From Ruminococcus sp. (lineage in GTDB: Bacteria; Bacillota; Clostridia; Oscillospirales; Ruminococcaceae), in NCBI GenBank assembly GCA_015066905.1, contig SVNN01000004.1, positions 1 through 35,836 of the forward strand: DNA of 35,836 bases, written 5' to 3'. The translations under genes and the position numbers were made by a program. Under the pieces are notes generated by a model. That model was not told the origin of the DNA, searched no databases, and saw only the letters and a list, made by a program, of their open reading frames with translations. Of this stretch, positions 15,552 to 23,548 are shown piece by piece. Positions within the stretch are counted from its first letter, which is position 1; each line of letters begins with the position of its first letter.

Positions 15552-17006
15552 GTGAAACTGATTCGCCATTCTCAGGACTACGCCCCGATTTATGAGGCAA
15601 TGCGCCGCTATCGGAAAAACAATATCGTCCGTCTGGATGTCCCCGGGCACAAGGGCGGACGCGGAAATAAGGTTCTGCGCGACTTCCTCGGCGCCGATTG
15701 TCTGGCGCTGGACGTCAATTCAATGAAACCGCTTGATAACCTCTGTCACCCTGTTTCTGTCATCCGCGAGGCGGAGGAACTGGCGGCAGAGGCATTCGGC
15801 GCGTCACAGGCATTCTTCATCGTCAACGGCACAACTGCGTCCGTACAGGCGATGATTCTTTCTGTCTGCAAGGCGGGCGATAAGATCATCATGCCGCGCA
15901 ACGTCCACCGGAGTGCGATCAACGCACTGGTCGTCTGCGGCGCGATCCCGGTTTATGTCGATCCCGGCGTGAACAAGGAGCTGGGCATTCCGCTTGGCAT
16001 GTCTGTCGAGGATGTCCGCCGTGCGATCGCGAAGAACCCCGACGCAAAGGCGGTTCTGGTCAACAACCCGACCTATTACGGCATCTGTTCTGATATCAGA
16101 GGGATTGCCGAGCTGGCGCACAGCCACGGGATGATGGTGCTGGCGGATGAGGCACACGGCACGCACTTCTACTTCGGTGAGGGACTCCCCGTCAGTGCAA
16201 TGGCGGCAGGGGCGGATATGGCGGCAGTGAGCGTTCATAAAACAGGCGGATCGCTGACACAGAGTTCGTTTCTGCTCTGCGGAGAACGGGTCAGAAAGGA
16301 CTACGTCAGACAGGTGATCAACCTTACCCAGACCACGAGCGGCTCTTATCTTCTGATGGTTTCGCTCGACCTCGCCAGACAGAATCTTGCCCTTCACGGT
16401 AAGGAGATCTTCCGAAAAACCGTGGAATATGCAACCTATGCGCGGACGGAAATCAACCGCATCGGCGGCTACTACGCGTTTGGTGATGAACTCATCAACG
16501 GCGACACCGTCTTTGATTTTGACCGCACCAAGGTCAGCGTACATACCAGAGCGATCGGTCTTGCGGGTGTGGAGGTGTACGACATCCTCCGCGACGACTA
16601 CGATATCCAGATTGAATTCGGCGACATCGGCAACGTGCTTGCAATCGTTTCCGCAGGCGACCGCGCGTTGGAGATTGAGCGGTTTATCGCCGCGCTGTCG
16701 GAGATCAAACGGCTTTACGCCAAGGATCCGACCGGTATGTTTGATCACGAATATATCAATCCCCTTGTGATGCTTCCGCCCCAGCAGGCGTTTTACAGCG
16801 ACAAGGAATCCTTGCCCGTAGAGCAGTCCGAGGGAAGGATCTGCGGCGAATTTGTCATGTGCTATCCGCCCGGTATCCCGATTCTCGCGCCCGGCGAGCT
16901 GATCACGGACGAGATTATCAACTACATCGTTTACTCCAAGGAAAAGGGCTGTTTTATGACAGGTACCGAGGATATGACCCTGTCGCGCATCAATGTCGTA
17001 AAGTAA
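15552..17006 (+). CDS. PLP-dependent Orn/Lys/Arg decarboxylase, probably arginine decarboxylase
   Basis: Fold-type I PLP decarboxylase of the Orn/Lys/Arg major domain family, 484 residues. Visible motifs are DVPGHKGGRGN near residue 29, DNLCHPVSVIREAEELAAEAFGA, NGTTASVQAM, LADEAHGTHF (the PLP Asp), and SVHKTGGSLTQ with the Schiff-base Lys230. The C-terminal part ends with a YPPGIPILAPGE motif shared by the family. Substrate is not readable from motifs; arginine is preferred because an agmatinase gene lies two genes on, but lysine or ornithine remain possible. The start is GTG 15552 with GGAAAGAGG just before it. It is 16 nt after speD and 12 nt before speE. Confidence 0.9.
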   Translation: MKLIRHSQDYAPIYEAMRRYRKNNIVRLDVPGHKGGRGNKVLRDFLGADCLALDVNSMKPLDNLCHPVSVIREAEELAAEAFGASQAFFIVNGTTASVQAMILSVCKAGDKIIMPRNVHRSAINALVVCGAIPVYVDPGVNKELGIPLGMSVEDVRRAIAKNPDAKAVLVNNPTYYGICSDIRGIAELAHSHGMMVLADEAHGTHFYFGEGLPVSAMAAGADMAAVSVHKTGGSLTQSSFLLCGERVRKDYVRQVINLTQTTSGSYLLMVSLDLARQNLALHGKEIFRKTVEYATYARTEINRIGGYYAFGDELINGDTVFDFDRTKVSVHTRAIGLAGVEVYDILRDDYDIQIEFGDIGNVLAIVSAGDRALEIERFIAALSEIKRLYAKDPTGMFDHEYINPLVMLPPQQAFYSDKESLPVEQSEGRICGEFVMCYPPGIPILAPGELITDEIINYIVYSKEKGCFMTGTEDMTLSRINVVK

Positions 17007-17018
17007 GGAGGAAGAAGA

Positions 17019-17870
17019 ATGTCTTTTTGGTTCACCGAACAGCACACCGACCGTGTGCGTTTTTCGATTGAAGTGAAGGAACAGCTTTACTCCGGAAAAA
17101 GCTATTTTCAGAAGATTGAGGTGTTCGACACCTTTGAATTCGGCAGAGTGCTTGTGCTGGACGATTACATCATGCTCACTGAAAAGGATGAGTACATCTA
17201 TCACGAGATGATGGTGCACGTTCCGATCGCGTGCCGTCCTGATACAATCAAAAAAGTGCTGGTCATCGGCGCGGGCGACGGCGGTACGGTGCGCGAGCTT
17301 TGCCGCTATGACAGCATCGAGCAGATTGACATGGTCGAGATTGACGAACAGGTCGTGGAGGTATGTAAAAAATATCTGCCGCAGACTGCCTGCCGGCTGG
17401 ACGATCCGCGCGTGCATCTTTATTTTGAGGACGGGCTGAAATTTGTCCGCCGCTATCAGAACACCTACGACCTCATCATTGTCGATTCGACTGACCCGTT
17501 CGGTCCGGGCGAGGGGCTTTTCACAAAGGAATTCTACGGCAACTGCTTTATGGCACTGACCGAGCACGGCATTCTGACGAATCAGCATGAGAGCACCTAT
17601 TACGACAGCTACACCGAGATGGTGAGCCGTACCCACCGCAGAATGCGGAGTGTGTTCCCCGTTTCAATGGTATATCAGGCGCACATTCCGACCTATCCGT
17701 CGGGACACTGGCTGTTCGGCTTTGCGTCGAAAACCACCCATCCGATCTACGACTTCCACCCTGCGCGGTGGGAAGAGCTGCAGCTGAAAACGCGCTATTA
17801 TAACACAGATCTGCACCGCGGCTGCTTTGCGCTGCCGAATTCAGTCAAGGAGGTGCTGGAGAATGCCTAG
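17019..17870 (+). CDS. speE: Spermidine synthase (polyamine aminopropyltransferase)
   Basis: Transfers an aminopropyl group from decarboxylated SAM to an amine, usually putrescine giving spermidine and methylthioadenosine. The 283-residue protein has the small N-terminal beta domain (MSFWFTEQHTDRVRFS) and the Rossmann methyltransferase-like core with VIGAGDGGTVREL (GAGDGG at 84-89), VEIDEQVVEV, and the catalytic VDSTDPFGPGEGLF. IPTYPSGHW is the C-terminal signature. AAGGAGG precedes the ATG. Its last 8 nt overlap the next gene, indicating translational coupling. Whether the acceptor is putrescine, agmatine or spermidine is open, given the second spermidine route in the same operon. Confidence 0.94.
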   Translation: MSFWFTEQHTDRVRFSIEVKEQLYSGKSYFQKIEVFDTFEFGRVLVLDDYIMLTEKDEYIYHEMMVHVPIACRPDTIKKVLVIGAGDGGTVRELCRYDSIEQIDMVEIDEQVVEVCKKYLPQTACRLDDPRVHLYFEDGLKFVRRYQNTYDLIIVDSTDPFGPGEGLFTKEFYGNCFMALTEHGILTNQHESTYYDSYTEMVSRTHRRMRSVFPVSMVYQAHIPTYPSGHWLFGFASKTTHPIYDFHPARWEELQLKTRYYNTDLHRGCFALPNSVKEVLENA

Positions 17871-18735
17871 AGAGCGCAATGTGCACACCTTTATCGGCTG
17901 TGACAGCACATATGAAGAAAGTCAGCTGGTCATCTACGGTGCGCCGTTCGATTCGACCACATCGTTCCGCCCCGGAACGCGGTTTGCGTCTGCAGCAATG
18001 CGGAATGAGAGCTTCGGCATTGAAACCTTTTCGCCGTATCAGGAGCTTGATCTGGAGGATTTCGCGGTATTTGACGCCGGCGACCTTGAGCTTCCGTTCG
18101 GCAGTCCTGCCCGTGCGCTGGAACAGCTGGAGCAGGAGGCGGAATCGATTTTATCCGACGGAAAAATCCCGCTGATGATCGGCGGTGAGCATCTGGTCAC
18201 CTTAGCACCTGTCCGTGCCGCGGCAAAGCGGTACAAGGACCTTTGCATCATCCACTTTGACGCGCACGCAGATTTAAGAGAAAATTATCTCGGTGAGGAA
18301 TTGTCGCACGCGAGTGTCATCCGCCGCTGTCATGATATTTTAGGCGACGGACGGATTTTCCAGTTCGGCATCCGCAGCGGTGAACGTGCAGAATTTGCGT
18401 TTGCTGCATCACACACGACAATGAACCGATTCAACTTGAACGGACTCGATGAAGCGATTCGCGTAATCGGCGACCGCCCTGTCTATTTCACTCTGGATCT
18501 GGACGTGCTGGATCCGTCGGAATTCCCCGGCACAGGCACGCCCGAGGCAGGCGGTGTGCGGTTTACAGAGCTGCTTGACGCAATCATCCGCGTGAGTCGC
18601 ACCAACATCATCGGGCTGGATATCAACGAGCTTTCTCCGCACTACGACCAGAGCGGCGCATCCACCGCGCTTGCCTGCAAGCTTCTGCGTGAGACGATCC
18701 TGGCGGTTTTAAATAACAGAAAGAAGGCGAACTGA
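17863..18735 (+). CDS. speB: Agmatinase or related ureohydrolase
   Basis: Manganese ureohydrolase that normally splits agmatine into putrescine and urea. The 290-residue protein carries the metal ligand motifs GGEHLVT, HFDAHADL and TLDLDVLDPSEFPGTGTPEAGG, and ends with GLDINELSPHYD. The ATG overlaps the end of speE by 8 nt, and AAGGAGG lies inside the speE tail 9 nt upstream, so a longer in-frame start at 17827 is not needed. Its order after a decarboxylase and speE makes agmatine the natural substrate. A ureohydrolase acting on an aminopropylated or carboxyaminopropylated agmatine is a realistic alternative. Confidence 0.92.
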   Translation: MPRERNVHTFIGCDSTYEESQLVIYGAPFDSTTSFRPGTRFASAAMRNESFGIETFSPYQELDLEDFAVFDAGDLELPFGSPARALEQLEQEAESILSDGKIPLMIGGEHLVTLAPVRAAAKRYKDLCIIHFDAHADLRENYLGEELSHASVIRRCHDILGDGRIFQFGIRSGERAEFAFAASHTTMNRFNLNGLDEAIRVIGDRPVYFTLDLDVLDPSEFPGTGTPEAGGVRFTELLDAIIRVSRTNIIGLDINELSPHYDQSGASTALACKLLRETILAVLNNRKKAN

Positions 18736-18738
18736 AAA

Positions 18739-19941
18739 ATGGGAAGAGCATTGATTATCGGTGCCGGCGGCGTAGCCGGTGTAGTCATCCACAAGTGCTG
18801 TCAGAACAGCGAGGTATTTGAGGAAATCTGTATCGCGAGCCGCACGAAATCCAAGTGCGACGCGTTCCGCGACAAGCTGCAGGGCAAGACAAAGACCGTC
18901 ATCACGACCGCACAGGTGAATGCGGACAACGTGGACGAGCTGATCGCCCTGATCGAATCCTACAAGCCGCAGGTCGTCATCAATGTTGCCCTGCCGTATC
19001 AGGATCTGACGATCATGGACGCTTGTCTGGCAACCAAGACGAATTATATGGACACCGCGAACTATGAGCCGGAGGATACTGCAAAGTTCGAATATTCCTG
19101 GCAGTGGGCTTACCGCGAGCGCTTTGAAAAGGCAGGCATCACCGCTCTGCTCGGCAGCGGCTTTGACCCCGGTGTAACAGGTGTATTCTGCGCCTATGCA
19201 CAGAAGCATCACTTCGACGAGATTCACTATATCGACATCCTCGACTGCAACGGCGGCGATCACGGTTATCCGTTCGCGACCAACTTCAATCCCGAAATCA
19301 ACATCCGTGAGGTGTCCGCAAAGGGCAGCTTTATCGAAAACGGTCAGTGGGTGGAGACCGAGCCGATGGAAATCAAGCGCGAATATGATTTCAAGGGCGT
19401 CGGCAAGAAGGATATGTATCTCCTCCACCACGAGGAGCTGGAGTCGCTGGCGATCAACATCAAGGGCGTCAAGCGCATTCGTTTCTTCATGACCTTCGGG
19501 CAGAGCTATCTGACCCACCTCAAGTGTCTGGAAAATGTCGGCATGACCTCGATCGAGCCGATTGAATATGAGGGCAAGCAGATCGTTCCGCTCCAGTTCT
19601 TGAAGGCTGTCCTGCCGGATCCTGCATCTCTGGGCCCGAGAACCGTCGGTAAGACGAACATCGGCTGTATCTTCCAGGGCGTCAAGGACGGAAAGGAAAA
19701 AACCTATTATCTCTACAACATCTGCGACCATCAGGCGTGCTACAAGGAAGTCGGCTCTCAGGCGATCTCCTATACCACAGGTGTTCCGGCGATGATCGGC
19801 GCAATGATGCTGATGACAGGCACATGGAACAAGCCCGGTGTATATAACATTGAAGAATTCGATCCCGATCCGTTCATGGAGGCACTCAACAAATGGGGTC
19901 TGCCGTGGGAAGAGGATTTCAACCCCGTTCTGGTTCCGTAA
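18739..19941 (+). CDS. Carboxynorspermidine/carboxyspermidine dehydrogenase (saccharopine dehydrogenase family)
   Basis: Reductively condenses aspartate semialdehyde with a diamine, giving carboxyspermidine from putrescine or carboxynorspermidine from diaminopropane. The 400-residue protein begins with the Rossmann motif ALIIGAGGVAGVV, then has SRTKSKCDAF, VINVALPYQDLTIMDACL and GSGFDPGVTGVFCAYA. The set is typical of the polyamine branch rather than lysine metabolism. It lies 3 nt after speB, and its stop overlaps the start of the decarboxylase gene. That pairing is the strongest evidence for the assignment. Confidence 0.9.
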   Translation: MGRALIIGAGGVAGVVIHKCCQNSEVFEEICIASRTKSKCDAFRDKLQGKTKTVITTAQVNADNVDELIALIESYKPQVVINVALPYQDLTIMDACLATKTNYMDTANYEPEDTAKFEYSWQWAYRERFEKAGITALLGSGFDPGVTGVFCAYAQKHHFDEIHYIDILDCNGGDHGYPFATNFNPEINIREVSAKGSFIENGQWVETEPMEIKREYDFKGVGKKDMYLLHHEELESLAINIKGVKRIRFFMTFGQSYLTHLKCLENVGMTSIEPIEYEGKQIVPLQFLKAVLPDPASLGPRTVGKTNIGCIFQGVKDGKEKTYYLYNICDHQACYKEVGSQAISYTTGVPAMIGAMMLMTGTWNKPGVYNIEEFDPDPFMEALNKWGLPWEEDFNPVLVP

Positions 19942-21083
19942 TGATGCTGAATTTTGATATTTCCGCCGTACAGACACCGTGTTATGTGGTGGATGAACGG
20001 CTTTTGGAGGACAACTGCCGCATCCTGCGCGAGGTACAGGAGAAATCAGGCGCGAAGATTCTGCTTGCACAGAAGGCGTTTTCGATGTACAGTACCTATC
20101 CGCTGATCTCGCAGTATCTCTGCGGCACGACCGCGAGCGGTCTGTATGAGGCCAGGCTGGGGCGCGAGGAATTCGGCGGCGAGGTGCATATCTTTTCCCC
20201 TGCTTATTCCGAACGCGATTTCGGAGAAATCTTAGAAATCTGCGACCATATCGTATTCAACACGCCTGCCCAGTGGCGGAGATTCCGTCCGCTTGTGGAG
20301 GCGTCGCCGAGAAAGATCAGCTGCGGACTGCGGATCAATCCCGAATATGCCGAAACGGAAACGGAGATTTATAACCCCTGCGCGAAAGGTTCCCGACTGG
20401 GAACGATCGCTGCACAGCTTTGCGAGGAAGATCTTGACGGGCTGGAGGGACTCCATTTCCATACGATGTGCGAGCAGAATTCGGATGTTCTGGCACGCAC
20501 CCTTCCCTTCGTGGAGGAGAAGTTCGGGAAATATCTGAAACAGATGAAGTGGCTCAATTTCGGCGGCGGACATCACATCACGCGCGCGGATTATGACCGC
20601 GCGCTGCTGGTGAAATGCTGCCGCGGTATGGCGGAAAAATATGGGGTGCAGATCTATCTGGAACCGGGCGAGGCGGTTGCGCTGAACGCAGGCTTTCTGG
20701 TGAGTGAGGTGCTGGAGTTTGTTGAAAACGGCGGCATCACGAACGCGATTTTAGACACCTCTGCCGCCTGCCATATGCCCGACGTGCTGGAGATGCCATA
20801 CCGCCCGAATATCATCGGCGCAGGACAGCCCGGCGAAAAGCCGTACACCTACCGCTTCGGCGGCCCGACCTGTCTGGCGGGCGACATCATCGGCGATTAC
20901 AGCTTTGATGCGCCGCTTTCTGTCGGCGACCGGCTCGTGTTCTGCGATATGGCGATCTACTCTATGGTCAAGAACAATACCTTCAACGGTATGCCTTTGC
21001 CGTCAATTTTCCTCTGCCGTAAGGACGGGGGACTTGCAATTATCCGCAAATTCGGGTATACTGATTTTAAGAGCCGGCTCTGA
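19941..21083 (+). CDS. nspC: Carboxynorspermidine/carboxyspermidine decarboxylase
   Basis: Fold-type III (alanine-racemase-like) PLP decarboxylase that removes the carboxyl from carboxy(nor)spermidine. The 380-residue protein starts TPCYVVDERLLEDN, with the PLP lysine Lys45 in LLAQKAFSMYST. Next come GTTASGLYEARLG, GLRINPEY, GLHFHTMCEQ, LNFGGGHHIT and LEPGEAV, and DTSAACHMPDVLEMPYRP carries the second-subunit active-site region. The start ATG shares a base with the preceding TAA (TAATG), with a second ATG at 19944. No strong ribosome binding site is present, so translation is likely coupled to the dehydrogenase gene. Confidence 0.92.
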   Translation: MMLNFDISAVQTPCYVVDERLLEDNCRILREVQEKSGAKILLAQKAFSMYSTYPLISQYLCGTTASGLYEARLGREEFGGEVHIFSPAYSERDFGEILEICDHIVFNTPAQWRRFRPLVEASPRKISCGLRINPEYAETETEIYNPCAKGSRLGTIAAQLCEEDLDGLEGLHFHTMCEQNSDVLARTLPFVEEKFGKYLKQMKWLNFGGGHHITRADYDRALLVKCCRGMAEKYGVQIYLEPGEAVALNAGFLVSEVLEFVENGGITNAILDTSAACHMPDVLEMPYRPNIIGAGQPGEKPYTYRFGGPTCLAGDIIGDYSFDAPLSVGDRLVFCDMAIYSMVKNNTFNGMPLPSIFLCRKDGGLAIIRKFGYTDFKSRL

Positions 21084-21112
21084 GCCGACTGAATTCTGAG
21101 GAAAGGAGCGAT

Positions 21113-22075
21113 ATGGAAATGGCGATCATCCGCGCAAAAGGACTGACCAGAATCAATCCGCCGCCTGTCACGGGCTGGCGCAAAATGTTTCACCATTCGG
21201 AAGAAACTGTCGCTCCTGTATATGACCTCACCTTTTCGGTGGACAGCGATTATACCGTGGTTTACGGCTCCGACAAGGACGAGCTGACGACAATGTTCCG
21301 TCTGCTGCGCGGCACGCTTTCGCCGTCGGTGGGGACGGTTACCGTATTCGGACAAGCACCCGACAGCAAGCAGAAGCACCGCATCCCGTTCATCGGCGAG
21401 GTTTCTGAACGGCTTGCAAAGGAACTGGCAGACGACAAGCCTGAAGACTGCTTTGCCAGATGCAAGGCGGAGGGTGCGCTGCCCGCAACGGAATATCTCT
21501 CAAGGATCTCCTCGCTCTCGCTGCTGTTCGGAATTGAAACCTGTCTGGGACAGTCGTTTTATCGTCTGACGCGGAATGAGCAGGTGCGCTGTATGCTGAT
21601 TATGGCACTGCTGCGCGACTCGAAATTCCTGATGCTGGATTCTCCGACGGAGCATTCGGATCCTTCTGAGCGTACCGAGCTGCGCGAGTTTCTGAAGATC
21701 CATCACGCCCAGCAGGGGACAGGCATCTTTCTGACCAGCACACGGCTGGAGGATACGGAGAATGCGGAGCGCGTAATTGTTATGGACGGCGGCAGAATTG
21801 TGTTCAACGACTCCGGTGCGCTGTTCCGCAAGGCGGTCGGCAACAAGAAGATCGTCACACTGACGCTGAGTGAGCCGCCGCAGCTTTACGGTATGCCGCA
21901 CGCACGGCTGATCGCACAGCCTTCTCCGCTCCAGATGGTGCTGGAGGTGGATCTCTCCCGTCAGTCGCTCCGCGCATTTTTAGAGAAGCTTTCCAAGCGG
22001 CTTTCGATCACGGACATCCAGGCAGAGGAGCTTTCGTTCCGCCAGGTCGTGAAAAAACTGAATGAGCTTCGTTAA
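21113..22075 (+). CDS. ABC-transporter ATPase-like protein with degenerate catalytic motifs
   Basis: The 320-residue protein has the outline of an ABC ATP-binding subunit, but the key residues are lost. The Walker A position reads YGSDKDELTT, with Leu where the ATP-binding Lys should be. The signature region is FYRLTRNEQVRCML instead of an LSGGQ form. Walker B is FLMLDSPT with Ser in place of the catalytic Glu. VIVMDGGRIVF matches the conserved segment after the H-loop, and the position of the H-loop His reads TSTRLED. The open frame is intact and well punctuated (AAAGGAG before ATG, terminator after), so it is not an obvious pseudogene. No permease gene is adjacent. It may be a regulatory or scaffold ABC homologue; a polyamine role is only suggested by position. 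Confidence 0.75.
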   Translation: MEMAIIRAKGLTRINPPPVTGWRKMFHHSEETVAPVYDLTFSVDSDYTVVYGSDKDELTTMFRLLRGTLSPSVGTVTVFGQAPDSKQKHRIPFIGEVSERLAKELADDKPEDCFARCKAEGALPATEYLSRISSLSLLFGIETCLGQSFYRLTRNEQVRCMLIMALLRDSKFLMLDSPTEHSDPSERTELREFLKIHHAQQGTGIFLTSTRLEDTENAERVIVMDGGRIVFNDSGALFRKAVGNKKIVTLTLSEPPQLYGMPHARLIAQPSPLQMVLEVDLSRQSLRAFLEKLSKRLSITDIQAEELSFRQVVKKLNELR

Positions 22076-22099
22076 AGGACGCTGAAAAGCGTCCTTTTT
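22074..22099 (+). terminator. Terminator at the end of the polyamine gene train
   Basis: AAAGGACGC (22074-22082) pairs with GCGTCCTTT (22089-22097) around TGAAAA, followed by more T. The stem starts within the stop codon of the ABC-like gene. Confidence 0.92.
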
Positions 22100-22168
22100 G
22101 CGTCTGAATGTGTTCGTTTTCTGAAAATTGAAAAAATTTTTCTCTGATATCTAGCTATTTCCGCGGTT

Positions 22169-22180
22169 ATATGGTATACT
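22169..22180 (+). promoter_or_regulatory. Extended -10 promoter of the ymfF-ymfH-lgt-folD cluster
   Basis: ATATGGTATACT (22169-22180) is a TGn-extended -10. The -35 region is poor (TAGCTA). A small perfect hairpin, ACATCG-GTA-CGATGT (22210-22224), lies in the leader before the ribosome binding site. Confidence 0.6.
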
Positions 22181-22251
22181 AGAAAGGTATTGTGGATAAT
22201 TGCGGGAATACATCGGTACGATGTCCTGATAGATCGAAAGGAGTGACAGGA

Positions 22252-23547
22252 TTGACTGTTGCATATGAGAGAAAACAGCTTGCGGAGGGCATCTTCTCCA
22301 CAACTGTTGTAGACAAGAAGTTCAAATCCAACCAGATCCGCGTGCGTTTTCTGACGCCGCTTTCGCCGGAAACCGCCGCAGAACAGGCGCTTGCAGTGGG
22401 GATGCTCAGTATGTGCTGCAAGAAATATCCCACGCTGGCAGCACTGTCTGCACGCCGTGCGGAGCTTTACGGCACCGGAATCGGAAGTGATATTACCCGT
22501 TCGGGCGATCTGCAGGTGCTTTCGCTTTCCGTCAGCGCAATCGACTCGCGCTATGCGCTGGAGGGTGAGGATGTCAATGCACTTGCGCTGGAGCTTCTGC
22601 TCGGCTGTCTGTTCGAGCCGAATGCAGAAAACGGTGCGTTTGAAGAATCTATGTTCCGGATCCGTAAAAAGGATCTTCTGGATACGATCCTTGCGGAGAT
22701 CAACAACAAGCGCGGATACGCGATCTCGCAGGCGAGAAAGCTGATGTTCGAGGGTGAGAGTGCTGCATATGCCGCTTATGGCGAACTGAAGGAAGCGGAA
22801 ATGGTAACCGCAGAGTCCGCCTACCGCGCATACTGCCGTCTGCTGGAGGAGGCACAGATTGAGCTGTACTTCATCGGCGGGTCCGCCCAGCCTGAAGCAG
22901 AAGCAAAGCTGCTGGACGCATTCTCAAAGATCCGCAGAGCGCCAAGGTCTGTGGAATTCCTCACGCCCAGCCCGTGCAAAGCAGAAGTCAGATGCGCTGA
23001 GGAACAGCTGGATGTTGAACAGTCCAAGCTGGTGCTTGCATTGAAATATGATTACACCAATCCGCTGATGATGCGCCTGATGAATACCGTTCTGGGCGGC
23101 GGATCGACCGTGTCCAAGCTGTTTGTGAATGTCCGCGAGAAGATGAGTCTGTGCTACTACTGTGCAAGCTCTCTTGCGCCGACCAAGCGTACACTGCTGA
23201 TTGATTCGGGCATTGCGCTTGAAAAGAGGGAGATTGCACAGCAGGCGATTCTGGATCAGATCCGTGCGATCTGTGACGGAGATTTTTCCGAAGAGGATAT
23301 CGACAACGCCGCACGCACGATCTCGGATGATATCGGCGCGGTGGGTGATACCCCGTCGAGCTGGGTCGGCTGGTATTTCGACCGCCTGACGATGAACGAA
23401 TTCATCACCCCGCAGGAGATGCTGGATCGGCTTTCTGCCGCGCTGGCACCCGAAAACCGTGCAGAAACCAGAGCTGAGATCATCAAGGCGGCAAAGAGCC
23501 TGAAACTGGATACCGTATATCTGATGCAGCAGAGAGAGGAGGCGTAA
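22252..23547 (+). CDS. ymfF: YmfF-like M16 peptidase homologue, non-catalytic subunit
   Basis: M16-family (pitrilysin-like) protein of 431 residues. The first half lacks the HxxEH zinc motif: the corresponding helix reads MLSMCCKKYPTLAALSARRA. The second half keeps the substrate-gripping NVREKMSLCYYCASS (R/Y) motif after GGGSTVSKLF. This matches the inactive partner of heterodimeric M16B enzymes. In Bacillus the ymfF-ymfH pair has been linked to the aminopentanol modification of elongation factor P. The start is TTG 22252, with AAAGGAG 8 nt upstream; a GTG at 22192 is too near the promoter. It is 1 nt from ymfH. Confidence 0.88.
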   Translation: MTVAYERKQLAEGIFSTTVVDKKFKSNQIRVRFLTPLSPETAAEQALAVGMLSMCCKKYPTLAALSARRAELYGTGIGSDITRSGDLQVLSLSVSAIDSRYALEGEDVNALALELLLGCLFEPNAENGAFEESMFRIRKKDLLDTILAEINNKRGYAISQARKLMFEGESAAYAAYGELKEAEMVTAESAYRAYCRLLEEAQIELYFIGGSAQPEAEAKLLDAFSKIRRAPRSVEFLTPSPCKAEVRCAEEQLDVEQSKLVLALKYDYTNPLMMRLMNTVLGGGSTVSKLFVNVREKMSLCYYCASSLAPTKRTLLIDSGIALEKREIAQQAILDQIRAICDGDFSEEDIDNAARTISDDIGAVGDTPSSWVGWYFDRLTMNEFITPQEMLDRLSAALAPENRAETRAEIIKAAKSLKLDTVYLMQQREEA

Positions 23548-23548
23548 G

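Noticed and set aside
15804-17636. A 610-codon minus-strand frame over the decarboxylase and speE
   Set aside because: Both plus-strand genes are firmly identified by motifs; the antisense product shows no domain or initiation signal.
18709-20070. A 453-codon minus-strand frame over the dehydrogenase gene, and a similar 431-codon one over pncB (12604-13899)
   Set aside because: Shadows of strongly coding plus-strand genes in GC-rich sequence; no motifs or ribosome binding sites.
21113-22075. Calling the ABC-like gene a pseudogene
   Set aside because: The frame is full length with a proper ribosome binding site and terminator; only the catalytic motifs are changed, which may be functional.
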